From the NCBI RefSeq assembly GCF_900104955.1, contig NZ_FNSI01000001.1, forward strand, positions 3,816,001 through 3,880,000: a stretch of 64,000 nt of DNA. Direction: 5' to 3'. The notes under the pieces were generated by a model. It was not told where the DNA came from. It ran no database searches and saw only the letters and a list, made by a program, of their open reading frames with translations. This DNA is from Beijerinckia sp. 28-YEA-48. Its GTDB lineage: Bacteria; Pseudomonadota; Alphaproteobacteria; Rhizobiales; Beijerinckiaceae. Positions 48,773 to 57,193 of the stretch are shown one piece after another. Each line of letters begins with the position of its first letter. The stretch's first letter is position 1. Made by a program: the position numbers and the translations under genes.

Positions 48773-49483
48773 ATGTCGTTACTGATCAAAATCTGCGGGC
48801 TTTCGACCGCACCGACCCTGGAGGCGGCCCTGGATGGGGGCGCCGACATGGTTGGTTTTGTGTTTTTTCCCAAGAGCCCGCGCAACCTGTCGTTCGACCA
48901 GACTGCAGCCCTGGCGCCGCTGGTGGCGGGCCGGGCGGCCAAGGTGGCCCTGTCGGTCGATGCCGACGATGCGCTGATGGACGGGATCATCGCGGCGCTA
49001 CGCCCCGACATGCTGCAACTGCACGGCCACGAGACGCCGGAGCGGGTGCACGCCCTCAAGGTGCGAACCGGCCTACCGGTGATGAAGGCGATCCCGATTT
49101 CCATCCGCGAAGATCTGGCCGCGATCGCCGCCTACGAGAACGCAGCCGACCGCCTGCTGTTTGACGCCAAACCGCCCAAGGATGCGGTTTTGCCCGGCGG
49201 CAACGGCATGGCTTTCGACTGGACGATCCTGAAAGACGTGCAAACGCGCCTGCCCTGGATGCTGTCGGGCGGGCTCAACGGCGAGAATGTCGTGGCGGCG
49301 GTGCAGGCCGGGGCGCCCGGCCTCGATGTCTCCTCCGGCGTCGAAAGCGCGCCTGGGATCAAGGATATCGACCTGATCCACGATTTCATCGCCAAGGCGC
49401 GGCAGGCGGCGCAGGAACGGCAGGCGAATCCGGTTTCGCTGGGTTCCGCCGCCAAAAGCGCCCGGAGCGTTTCGCCGGAATAA
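48773..49483 (+). CDS. trpF: Phosphoribosylanthranilate isomerase TrpF
   Basis: Third step of tryptophan synthesis, an Amadori rearrangement on a TIM barrel. 236 residues from ATG 48773. Catalytic C8 (IKICGL) and D131 (LLFDAKPP); phosphate loop MLSGGLNGENV and DVSSGVES at the C-terminal strands. No strong Shine-Dalgarno; the in-frame open stretch upstream has none either. A short Ala/Ser-rich tail follows the barrel. First of the trp genes here, followed by a palindromic repeat and trpB. Confidence 0.96.
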   Translation: MSLLIKICGLSTAPTLEAALDGGADMVGFVFFPKSPRNLSFDQTAALAPLVAGRAAKVALSVDADDALMDGIIAALRPDMLQLHGHETPERVHALKVRTGLPVMKAIPISIREDLAAIAAYENAADRLLFDAKPPKDAVLPGGNGMAFDWTILKDVQTRLPWMLSGGLNGENVVAAVQAGAPGLDVSSGVESAPGIKDIDLIHDFIAKARQAAQERQANPVSLGSAAKSARSVSPE

Positions 49484-49490
49484 TGGCCCG

Positions 49491-49526
49491 GAGCAAAATC
49501 GCATTTCGTTCGAAACGCGATTTGCT
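49491..49526. repeat. Palindromic repeat, AAATCGCGTTT type, copy 2
   Basis: About a 15-bp stem with one bulged A and one mismatch, centred on CGTTCG, close in sequence to 17985-18026. It lies between trpF and trpB, where it may give an mRNA processing or pausing structure inside the trp transcript. Confidence 0.75.
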
Positions 49527-49559
49527 TTATGACAGCCCCAAATTCACGAGGCACTGGTC

Positions 49560-50777
49560 TTGCAGCACACGAATCCCAACTCCTTCAGAACCGGCCCGGA
49601 TGAGACCGGCCACTTCGGCATTTTCGGCGGTCGTTTCGTAGCCGAAACACTCATGCCGCTCATTCTCGATCTGGAGAAGGCCTATAAGGACGCCCGTGCC
49701 GACCCGACCTATCAAGCCGAGCTCGACCATCTCGCCACCCATTATGTCGGCCGGCCAAGCCCGCTTTATTTCGCCGAGCGCCTGACCGACCATTTCGGCG
49801 GCGCCAAAATCTATCTGAAGCGCGAAGAGCTGAACCACACCGGCTCGCACAAAATCAACAATGTGCTGGGCCAGATCCTGCTCGCCCGCCGCATGGGCAA
49901 GTCGCGCATCATCGCCGAGACGGGAGCCGGCCAGCACGGCGTCGCCACCGCCACCGCCTGCGCCAAATATGGCCTGGAATGCGTCGTCTATATGGGCGCG
50001 GTCGACGTCGAGCGGCAGAAGCCGAACGTGTTTCGCATGCAGATGCTCGGCGCCAAGGTCGTCGCCGTGCAATCGGGCGCGCGCACGCTAAAGGACGCGA
50101 TGAACGACGCGCTGCGCGATTGGGTCACCAACGTGCACGACACGTTCTATTGCATCGGCACCGCCGCCGGCCCGCATCCCTATCCCGCCATGGTGCGCGA
50201 TTTCCAAAGCGTCATCGGCAATGAGGTGCGGGCGCAGATGCAGGAGGTCGAAGGACGCCTGCCGGATTCGCTCCTCGCCTGTGTCGGCGGCGGCTCCAAC
50301 GCCATCGGCCTGTTTCATCCCTTCCTCGACGATCCGTCTGTCGAAATTTACGGCGTCGAAGCGGCCGGTTATGGTCTCGATGTGAAGGACGGCCATTGCG
50401 CCTCGCTCGCCGGTGGGCGCGCTGGCGTGCTGCATGGCAACCGCACCTATCTCCTCATGGATGACGACGGTCAGATCCTCGAAGGTCATTCGATCTCGGC
50501 CGGCCTCGATTATCCAGGCATCGGCCCGGAACATGCGTGGCTGAAGGAATCGGGCCGCGTCACCTATCTGTCGGCCACCGACAAGGAAGCGCTCGCCGCC
50601 TTCCAACTGCTGAGCCAGCAGGAAGGCATCATTCCCGCGCTCGAATCCTCGCACGCGCTGGCCAAGCTCGCCGATCTCGCGCCGAAGAAATCGCGCGATC
50701 ACCTGATGGTGGTCAACCTGTCAGGCCGAGGCGACAAGGACATCTTCTCCGTCGCCGAATATCTCGGCGGTATGTGA
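49560..50777 (+). CDS. trpB: Tryptophan synthase beta chain TrpB
   Basis: PLP enzyme joining indole and serine, partner of TrpA in an alpha2beta2 complex. 405 residues from TTG 49560 (GAGG 7-8 nt upstream), a normal length. The PLP lysine is K98 in [17 protein letters not shown] binds the PLP phosphate; [13 protein letters not shown] is the family's indole-tunnel block. Its usual partner gene trpA is not next; it lies 4.7 kb further on, behind palindromic repeats, a LysE gene and a molybdenum hydroxylase operon. Confidence 0.97.
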   Translation: MQHTNPNSFRTGPDETGHFGIFGGRFVAETLMPLILDLEKAYKDARADPTYQAELDHLATHYVGRPSPLYFAERLTDHFGGAKIYLKREELNHTGSHKINNVLGQILLARRMGKSRIIAETGAGQHGVATATACAKYGLECVVYMGAVDVERQKPNVFRMQMLGAKVVAVQSGARTLKDAMNDALRDWVTNVHDTFYCIGTAAGPHPYPAMVRDFQSVIGNEVRAQMQEVEGRLPDSLLACVGGGSNAIGLFHPFLDDPSVEIYGVEAAGYGLDVKDGHCASLAGGRAGVLHGNRTYLLMDDDGQILEGHSISAGLDYPGIGPEHAWLKESGRVTYLSATDKEALAAFQLLSQQEGIIPALESSHALAKLADLAPKKSRDHLMVVNLSGRGDKDIFSVAEYLGGM

Positions 50778-50816
50778 GCGATAACGTTTGACAGTTCGGC
50801 TTAGCCGGCGCCTGGG

Positions 50817-50858
50817 TGTCATCCCGAACACGCGAAGCGTGATCCGGGAACCAGGGGC
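50817..50858. repeat. REP-like palindrome, CATCCCGGA type, copy 4
   Basis: TGTCATCCCGAACACGCGAA...TCCGGGAACCAGGGGC, close to copies 1 and 2. It begins 40 bp after the trpB stop and is followed by an inverted copy, the same head-to-head arrangement as at 21723-21880. Confidence 0.85.
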
Positions 50859-50909
50859 AACAGCTTTAGACTGACGGATTATGCGCGTCGTCGCGCAAAG
50901 CAATCATTC

Positions 50910-50956
50910 TACCACACGCCCCTGGACCCCGGATCGCTGGCGCGTCCGGGGTGACA
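50910..50956. repeat. REP-like palindrome, CATCCCGGA type, copy 5 (inverted)
   Basis: Edge TACCACACGCCCCTGGA (50910-50926) followed by CCCCGGATCGC...GCGTCCGGGGTGACA. The edge is identical to 35264-35280 in the ATTGCGAG family. It ends 21 bp before the stop of the minus-strand LysE gene. Confidence 0.85.
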
Positions 50957-50976
50957 CAGAGGCTTCGGCATATCCT

Positions 50977-51606
50977 TCAACGCCGCGCTTCGGTTGCCAT
51001 GCGCACTGCGAGCGCGGCCAGCATCGTGCCCATCACCCAGCGCTGAAGCAAAGCGACGCGCGGATGGCGCGTCAGCAGGAGGGCGATCGATCCAGCCGAC
51101 AGCGCGATCAACGCGTTCACAGCGACGCTGATGACGATCTGCACCGAACCCAGCAACAGCGATTGCAGCAGCACATTCCCTGCGGGGTCGACGAACTGCG
51201 GCAGCAGCGCCAGATAGAGCATAGCGATCTTGGGATTGAGGAGATTGGTAAGAAAGCCCATGGCGAACAGGCGCCGGGGACTGTCGGGCCGCAGGGCTTC
51301 GACATTGAACGACGAGCCGCCACCGGGCCGCACCGCCTTCCAGGCCAGATACAGCAGGTAGAGCGCGCCAGCGCCGCGCAACACGTCATAAGCAAACGGA
51401 ATGGCGAAAATCAAAGCGGTTATGCCGAAGGCGGCGCAGAGCATATAGACGACAAAGCCCAGCGCCACACCGCCAACTGAGATCAGACCGGCGGCCGGCC
51501 CCTGCGAAACCGAGCGCGAAACGACATAGATCATGTTGGGGCCCGGCGTCAGCACCATGCCCAAAGCAACAGCGGCGAAGGCGAAAAGAGGACCAGCATC
51601 GATCAT
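50977..51606 (-). CDS. LysE/RhtB family amino-acid or metabolite exporter
   Basis: Inner-membrane exporter, 209 residues, six hydrophobic helices. N-terminal family signature ALGMVLTPGPNMIYVVSRSV (about 14-33) and the GFLTNLLNPKIAMLYLALLPQF block (about 116-137) are clear. The substrate could be an amino acid, homoserine lactone or other metabolite. Divergent from the molybdenum hydroxylase genes and inside the stretch that separates trpB from trpA, so it may have arrived with them. Confidence 0.9.
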   Translation of the reverse strand: MIDAGPLFAFAAVALGMVLTPGPNMIYVVSRSVSQGPAAGLISVGGVALGFVVYMLCAAFGITALIFAIPFAYDVLRGAGALYLLYLAWKAVRPGGGSSFNVEALRPDSPRRLFAMGFLTNLLNPKIAMLYLALLPQFVDPAGNVLLQSLLLGSVQIVISVAVNALIALSAGSIALLLTRHPRVALLQRWVMGTMLAALAVRMATEARR

Positions 51607-51668
51607 GGGGCAGCAGCCCTTGCGTCAGTTCAGGTGCTCCCCTATACGAAAAACCACCGCAGAAACCT

Positions 51669-51686
51669 AGGCTTTCTCTCAAGCCT
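51669..51686. promoter_or_regulatory. AGGCTT-N6-AAGCCT dyad between lysE-like gene and coxL-like gene
   Basis: Perfect 6-bp arms with a 6-bp spacer, 45 bp upstream of the hydroxylase large-subunit ATG and 63 bp from the divergent LysE start. Possible operator for a regulator not encoded here; it may be chance. Confidence 0.3.
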
Positions 51687-51730
51687 CGCTCGCCAGCGGG
51701 ATAAGCAATAAATTTCATAGGTAGGGATCG

Positions 51731-54064
51731 ATGGGCCAGTTCGGCATTGGACAACCTGTGCGGCGCAAAGAGGATGTACGGCTGCTGACCGGCAAGGGTC
51801 AGTATACCGATGACATCAATATCGAAGGCCAGGCCTGGGCCGCCTTCGTGCGTTCGTCGCACGCCAACGCGACAATCAACGGCGTCGACACATCGGAAGC
51901 CCTGGCGGCGCCCGGCGTCATCGCGGTTTATACCGGCCTCGATCTCGATGCGGCTGGCGTCGGGACCCTGCTGAACGAAGCCACCTACAAAAACCGCGAC
52001 GGCTCACCGATGCACAAGCCGGTGCGCAAGGTCATGCCGACGGCTCAGACACGCTTCGTTGGCGAGGTGCTGGCCATCGTCATCGCCGAAACCGCCAATC
52101 TGGCGCGCGAGGCCGCCGATCTCGTACAATTCGATTTCGACCCGCTCCCCGCCATCGCTTCGACAGCCCGCGCGCTCGACGAAGACGCACCGAAAGTCTG
52201 GCCGGAGTTCGGCACCAATCTCATCGTCCATTGGGAATATGGCGACGAGGCGCAGGTCGAAGCAAAGCTGAATGCCGCGCACACACGCGTCAAGGTCGAC
52301 CTCGTCAACAACCGCGTCGCGCCGAGCCCGATGGAGCCGCGCTGCGTCGTTGCCACCTATGAAGCCCAAGACAATCAGCTCACCGTCTATTCGCCGACGC
52401 AGGGCGGCCGACGCCTGCAGGCGATGCTCGCCGAAAACCTTCTTCACATGCCGGTCGACAATGTGCGCATCGTCTCGCGCGATACGGGCGGCGGCTTCGG
52501 CGTGCGCAGCAAGATGTATCCGGAGACGGTGGCCATCGCTTTCGCCACGAAAGCGCTCAACCGGCCGGTCAAATGGCGCGGCGATCGGGTCGAGACCTTC
52601 ATGTCCGACTATCACGGCCGCGACCAGATCAATCATGCCGAGATGGGCCTTGATGCCGACGGCAAGATCGTCGCGCTGAAACTCGAGACGCTGCTCAATG
52701 TCGGCGCCTATCTGTCGGAGAACGGCGTGCGCCTGCCGATGGAAGGCGGTGGCCGCATCATTCCTTGCACCTATCACGTGCCCGACTTCTATTTCTCGGT
52801 GAAACCGATGTTCACCAATACGGTGTGCACGGACACCTATCGCGGCGCTGGACGACCGGAAGCCAATTACATCACCGAGCGGCTGATGGATGCGGCGGCT
52901 GATGCCACCGGCCTCAGCATCGAAGAGATCCGCCGCCGCAATTTCATCTCGCAAGAGCAGATGCCCTATCGCACGCATCTTGGCTTCACCATCGACTCCG
53001 GCGATTTCGCCGGCACGATGGACATGGCGACGAAGGCGGCTCATTGGGACAGTTTCCCTGAGCGCCGCAAGCAATCGGAAGCGCACGGCAAATTGCGCGG
53101 CATTGGCCTCGCCGTTTTCATTGAAGGCGCTGGCAGCCGGCCAATGGAAGGCATGCGCCTGCGTTTCGAGGACAATGGCGATGTCAGCGTCATCGCCGGC
53201 ACCTATTCGCACGGCCAGGGGCACGAGACGGTGTATTCGCAACTCGTGACCGAATGGCTTGGCGTCGATTACGACAAGGTGAAACTGATCAACGGCGATA
53301 CTGGCACAGCCCCGAAGACCTCGGTCGGCACGTTTGGCTCGCGCTCTTCCATGGTGGGCGGCGGCGGCATTCGCCGTGCCGCCAATCTGATCATCGCCAA
53401 GGGCCGCAAGATCGCCGGTCATCTTTTGCAGGCCGATGCCGATGCGGTGAAATTCGCTGATGGCGTGTTCCGCGCCGGCGCCAGCAGCATGACGATCCAA
53501 GAAGTCGCTGCCGCAGCACGCGATCCCAAGAAGCTGCCGGACGGGCTGACACCAGGTCTCGACGAGGAAGTGACCTATAAGAACGACGTCGAGAACTTCC
53601 CCAACGGCGCCCATGTGGTGGAAGTGGAAGTGGATCCTGACACCGGCGTCGTCGTCATTGTCGCTTATACGGCGGTGGATGATTGCGGCGTCGTCCTCAA
53701 TCCATTCATCGTCCACGGCCAGGTCTATGGCGGTGTCGCCCAAGGCGTCGGCCAGGCGCTGATCGAAAACGTCGTCTATGACGAGGACGGCCAATTGCTC
53801 ACCGCCTCCTACATGGACTACGGCATGCCGCGCGCGCACACGATGGCGCATGTGGAAGCCCTGTTCAACGTCGTGCCGGCGAAGACCAATGAACTGGGCG
53901 TCAAGGGCGCCGGTGAAGCGGGCGCGACCGGTGCGCCTGCAGCGGTGGTGTCGGCTGTCTGCGATGCGCTGAAACCCTACGGCATCCGCCATCTCGACAT
54001 GCCGCTGACGCCTGAACTGATCTGGCGGGCCATTCGCGCCGCGCGCGCCGACAAAGCCGCCTGA
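51731..54064 (+). CDS. Molybdenum hydroxylase large subunit (xanthine dehydrogenase/CoxL family, form II)
   Basis: Mo-cofactor subunit of a heterotrimeric hydroxylase that uses water to oxidise a C-H or aldehyde group. 777 residues. N-terminal GIGQPVRRKEDVRLLTGKGQY is the family start; DTGGGFGVRSKMYPE is the first Moco loop; the active-site loop reads TYRGAGRPE (around residue 370), the form II pattern, not the AYRCSFR of true aerobic CO dehydrogenase; the catalytic glutamate is in GAGEAGATG (about 729). The substrate is therefore not CO and could be an N-heterocycle, purine or aldehyde. First of L-S-M, with no maturation genes alongside. Confidence 0.92.
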   Translation: MGQFGIGQPVRRKEDVRLLTGKGQYTDDINIEGQAWAAFVRSSHANATINGVDTSEALAAPGVIAVYTGLDLDAAGVGTLLNEATYKNRDGSPMHKPVRKVMPTAQTRFVGEVLAIVIAETANLAREAADLVQFDFDPLPAIASTARALDEDAPKVWPEFGTNLIVHWEYGDEAQVEAKLNAAHTRVKVDLVNNRVAPSPMEPRCVVATYEAQDNQLTVYSPTQGGRRLQAMLAENLLHMPVDNVRIVSRDTGGGFGVRSKMYPETVAIAFATKALNRPVKWRGDRVETFMSDYHGRDQINHAEMGLDADGKIVALKLETLLNVGAYLSENGVRLPMEGGGRIIPCTYHVPDFYFSVKPMFTNTVCTDTYRGAGRPEANYITERLMDAAADATGLSIEEIRRRNFISQEQMPYRTHLGFTIDSGDFAGTMDMATKAAHWDSFPERRKQSEAHGKLRGIGLAVFIEGAGSRPMEGMRLRFEDNGDVSVIAGTYSHGQGHETVYSQLVTEWLGVDYDKVKLINGDTGTAPKTSVGTFGSRSSMVGGGGIRRAANLIIAKGRKIAGHLLQADADAVKFADGVFRAGASSMTIQEVAAAARDPKKLPDGLTPGLDEEVTYKNDVENFPNGAHVVEVEVDPDTGVVVIVAYTAVDDCGVVLNPFIVHGQVYGGVAQGVGQALIENVVYDEDGQLLTASYMDYGMPRAHTMAHVEALFNVVPAKTNELGVKGAGEAGATGAPAAVVSAVCDALKPYGIRHLDMPLTPELIWRAIRAARADKAA

Positions 54065-54100
54065 TCCCCATCTCATCGGTCCATCCGGACGGAGGCACAT

Positions 54101-54586
54101 TTGACACTGGAAGTGAAACTGACCGTCAATGGCGTTGAATACAGCGCCGAGGTCGAAGCCCGTACCCTGCTCGCTGAACTGCTGCGCGATCATCTCAAGC
54201 TCACCGGCACCCATGTCGGCTGCGACACCACGCAATGCGGTTGCTGCGTCGTTCATCTCGATGGCAAGGCGATCAAGTCCTGCACGATCCTGGCGGTGCA
54301 GGCGCGCGGCAAATCGGTGACAACGATCGAAGGGCTCGCGCAGCCGGACGGTACCTTGCATCCGATGCAGGAAGCCTTCCGCGAACATCACGGCTTGCAA
54401 TGTGGCTTCTGTACGCCCGGCATGGTGATGATGGGCATCGACATCGCTCGCCGTAATCCGGGCGCTGATGAAGACCTCATCCGCCATCAGCTCGAAGGCA
54501 ATATCTGCCGCTGCACCGGCTATCAGGGCATCGTCGAAGCCATCCTCTCGGTCGCCAATCCTGGCGCAGTGAAGGGACATCACTGA
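54101..54586 (+). CDS. [2Fe-2S] small subunit of the molybdenum hydroxylase (CoxS type)
   Basis: 161 residues, start TTG 54101 with GGAGG 5 nt upstream. Transfers electrons from the Mo centre to FAD. The plant-ferredoxin-type cluster is held by C41, C46, C49 and C61; the second, helical-domain cluster by C101, C104, C136 and C138 (QCGFCTPGM and NICRCTGYQ). Both sets are complete. 36 bp after the large subunit; its stop overlaps the start of the FAD subunit (TGATG), so stoichiometry is coupled. Confidence 0.95.
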   Translation: MTLEVKLTVNGVEYSAEVEARTLLAELLRDHLKLTGTHVGCDTTQCGCCVVHLDGKAIKSCTILAVQARGKSVTTIEGLAQPDGTLHPMQEAFREHHGLQCGFCTPGMVMMGIDIARRNPGADEDLIRHQLEGNICRCTGYQGIVEAILSVANPGAVKGHH

Positions 54587-55380
54587 TGCGCGATTTCGAT
54601 TATCACCTCGCAGCCGACGTGCAGGCCGCCATCGAACAGCTGCGCGGCAGCGAAGACGGCAAGATCCTCGCAGGCGGCATGACCCTGTTGCCGACGCTCA
54701 AACAGAATCTCGCGGCGCCGACCGATCTCATCGACCTCAACGGCATCGACGTCCTGCGCGGCATCGCACTCGAGGGCAAAACCCTGACCATCAAGGCGAT
54801 GACGATTCACGCCGATGTCGGCGCCTCCGAGGTGGTGCGGAAAGCCATTCCGGCGCTCGCGACGCTCGCCGGCGGTATCGGCGACCCGGCCGTGCGCCAT
54901 CGCGGCACGATCGGCGGGTCGATCGCCAATTCCGATCCCGCCGCCGATTATCCAGGCGCCGTCGTCGGCCTGGGCGCCACCATCGTCACCGATCGACGTG
55001 AGATCGCCGGCGACGATTTTTTCCTCGGATTGTTCGAAACGGCCCTGGAACCGGACGAAATCATCATCGCGGTGCGCTTCCCGGTGCCCGATCAGGCCCA
55101 TTACATCAAATTCCGCCATCCCGCCTCCGGCTATGCGGTGGCCGCCGTCATGGTGTCGCGCACCGGGGGAAAAGTGCGGGTCGGCGTCACCGGTGCTGGT
55201 CCCTGCGCCTTCCGCGTGGGCGACTACGAGGCCGCCCTGGAACGCGAGTTTTCGACACAAGCCATTGCTTCAATTGAGGTTTCTTCAGAAGAACTCAATT
55301 CGGACGTCAGCTGCAGCGCCGAATATCGGGCCAATCTGGTCCAGGTTCTGGCCCGGCGCTGCGTCGCGGCGATGGTTTAA
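54586..55380 (+). CDS. FAD-binding medium subunit of the molybdenum hydroxylase (CoxM type)
   Basis: 264 residues. Passes electrons from the iron-sulfur clusters to the final acceptor. FAD motifs: AGGMTLLPTLKQNL (about 27-40, matching AGGQSL) and TIGGSIANSDPAADYPG (about 107-123). The C-terminal domain follows (GVTGAGPCAFRVGDYEAAL). Translationally coupled to the small subunit. It ends 69 bp before trpA; its stop and the trpA leader overlap no conserved feature. Confidence 0.94.
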   Translation: MRDFDYHLAADVQAAIEQLRGSEDGKILAGGMTLLPTLKQNLAAPTDLIDLNGIDVLRGIALEGKTLTIKAMTIHADVGASEVVRKAIPALATLAGGIGDPAVRHRGTIGGSIANSDPAADYPGAVVGLGATIVTDRREIAGDDFFLGLFETALEPDEIIIAVRFPVPDQAHYIKFRHPASGYAVAAVMVSRTGGKVRVGVTGAGPCAFRVGDYEAALEREFSTQAIASIEVSSEELNSDVSCSAEYRANLVQVLARRCVAAMV

Positions 55381-55449
55381 CCAGGTACACAGATGAGGGA
55401 TGGCGGAAACCTTCCGCTTTCCCCGTCGGCGTGCTACCTCGCTGCCACC

Positions 55450-56289
55450 ATGACAACCCGTATCGACCAGCGTTTTGCCCTTTGCCACGCCGAAGGCCGG
55501 GCCGCCCTTGTGACCTACCTGATGTGCGGCGACCCCGACCTTGCCACCTCGCTTGAGGTGATCAAGGCGTTGCCGGGCGCCGGCGCCGACATTCTCGAAG
55601 TCGGCATCCCGTTCACCGATCCGATGGCCGATGGGCCATCGATCCAGGCGGCGGGCCTGCGCGCGCTGAAGGCCGGCACGACTTTGGGCAAAGTGCTCAG
55701 CACGGTGGCGGAGTTCCGTAAGCACGACCCGGACACGCCGGTCGTGCTGATGGGCTATTATAACCCGATCTATATTTACGGCGTCGACCGCTTCCTGGCT
55801 GAGGCGCGCGAAGCTGGTGTCGACGGCATGATCATCGTCGACTTGCCGGCGGAAGAAGATGCCGAATTGTGCGTGCCGGCGCTGAAGGCCGGGCTCAACT
55901 TCATCCGCCTGGCGACGCCGACCACCGATGACAAGCGCCTGCCGACCATTCTGACGAATACGTCGGGCTTCGTTTATTATGTCTCGGTCACCGGCATCAC
56001 CGGCTCGGTCATTCCTGATTATTCACGCGTCACCGAAGCTGTGACGCGGATCAAACGGCATACAGCTTTGCCGGTTGCCGTCGGCTTCGGCGTGAAGAAC
56101 GCCCAGTCGGCCGCCGCAATTGCGGCACATGCGGATGGTGTAGTGGTGGGCACGGCGCTGGTAGATGCGCTGCAAGGCTCGTTCGACGCTGAGGGCCGCG
56201 CAACGGCTGGAACCGTGCATGCGGTCACAACCTTCGTTGCTGATCTCGCCCGCGGCATTCGTAGCGCGCGCCGCGCCGCCGCCGAGTAA
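55450..56289 (+). CDS. trpA: Tryptophan synthase alpha chain TrpA
   Basis: Releases indole from indole-3-glycerol phosphate and passes it to TrpB. 279 residues from ATG 55450; the frame is open from 55393 but the conserved N-terminus [20 protein letters not shown] starts here. Catalytic E50 ([11 protein letters not shown]) and D61 (MADGPSIQ); phosphate-binding GFGVKNAQS. Separated from trpB by an inserted 4.7 kb; if the hydroxylase operon has no terminator, trpA may now depend on its promoter. accD begins 10 bp downstream. Confidence 0.96.
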   Translation: MTTRIDQRFALCHAEGRAALVTYLMCGDPDLATSLEVIKALPGAGADILEVGIPFTDPMADGPSIQAAGLRALKAGTTLGKVLSTVAEFRKHDPDTPVVLMGYYNPIYIYGVDRFLAEAREAGVDGMIIVDLPAEEDAELCVPALKAGLNFIRLATPTTDDKRLPTILTNTSGFVYYVSVTGITGSVIPDYSRVTEAVTRIKRHTALPVAVGFGVKNAQSAAAIAAHADGVVVGTALVDALQGSFDAEGRATAGTVHAVTTFVADLARGIRSARRAAAE

Positions 56290-56299
56290 AGGGTTTTCG

Positions 56300-57187
56300 A
56301 TGAACTGGATTTCCAACGTCGTTCCGCCGCGTATCCGCTCTTTCCTGAGACGTGAGACGCCGGAAAATCTCTGGGTGAAAGATCCCGAGAACGGCCAGCT
56401 CGTGTTCCACAAGGACATCGAGAACAACCTCTATGTTATTCCCGGCTCCGGCCATCACATGCGCATGCCGGCGAAGGCCCGGCTTGAAAGCCTGTTCGAC
56501 GGCGGGCTCTACGAACAATTGCCGACCCCGGATGTGCCGCTCGATCCGCTGAAGTTCCGCGACGTGAAGCGCTACACCGACCGCTTGAAGGAATATCGCA
56601 CCAAAGCGGCCAAGCCCGATTGCGTCACCCTGGCAGCGGGCGAACTCGGCGGCCTGCCGGTGACGGCCGGCGTGCAGGATTTCGATTTCATCGGCGGCTC
56701 TCTTGGCATGGCCGCGGGCGAAGCGATCATCGCCGGCATGGAAGCCGCCATCGCCCGGCGCACGCCCTTCATCATGTTCACCGCCTCTGGCGGCGCGCGC
56801 ATGCAAGAAGGCATGTTCTCGCTGATGCAGATGCCGCGCACGACCGTGGCCGTGCGCCGTCTGCGCGAAGCGAAGTTGCCCTATATCGTCGTCCTCACCA
56901 ATCCGACGACCGGCGGCGTCACAGCCTCCTACGCCATGCTCGGTGACGTGCAGATTGCCGAACCGGGCGCTGTCATCGGCTTCGCCGGCGCGCGCGTCAT
57001 CGAACAGACGATCCGCGAGAAACTGCCTGAAGGCTTCCAGCGCGCCGAATATCTGAAGGCGCATGGCATGGTCGACATGGTGGTGCCGCGCACCGAACTA
57101 CGCCAGACCCTGGCGCGGCTCTGCCGCCTGCTCACCAAACAGCCGGCGCAACCGGCTCTGCCGCCGCCGGCAGAGGCAGCGGCCTGA
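56300..57187 (+). CDS. accD: Acetyl-CoA carboxylase carboxyltransferase subunit beta AccD, without zinc-ribbon cysteines
   Basis: Carboxyltransferase beta subunit, forms malonyl-CoA with AccA for fatty-acid synthesis. 295 residues from ATG 56300. The crotonase-fold core is intact ([13 protein letters not shown]-like block [19 protein letters not shown], then [17 protein letters not shown]). The N-terminal ribbon that in E.coli holds zinc through four cysteines reads [14 protein letters not shown]...[10 protein letters not shown], with D28, N31, I47 and S50 in place of the Cys. The fold seems retained but metal-free. Linked to trpA (10 bp) and folC (6 bp), the standard alphaproteobacterial arrangement. 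Confidence 0.95.
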   Translation: MNWISNVVPPRIRSFLRRETPENLWVKDPENGQLVFHKDIENNLYVIPGSGHHMRMPAKARLESLFDGGLYEQLPTPDVPLDPLKFRDVKRYTDRLKEYRTKAAKPDCVTLAAGELGGLPVTAGVQDFDFIGGSLGMAAGEAIIAGMEAAIARRTPFIMFTASGGARMQEGMFSLMQMPRTTVAVRRLREAKLPYIVVLTNPTTGGVTASYAMLGDVQIAEPGAVIGFAGARVIEQTIREKLPEGFQRAEYLKAHGMVDMVVPRTELRQTLARLCRLLTKQPAQPALPPPAEAAA

Positions 57188-57193
57188 TCCTGC

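Noticed and set aside
52004-54583. 859-codon open frame on the minus strand
   Set aside because: It lies antisense to the hydroxylase large and small subunits, whose motifs are intact. Its product is His/Arg/Asp-rich without domains, the usual mirror of GC-rich codon bias.
51731-55380. Aerobic carbon monoxide dehydrogenase (coxMSL)
   Set aside because: The large subunit has TYRGAGR, the form II loop, instead of AYRCSFR, and the cox accessory genes are absent.
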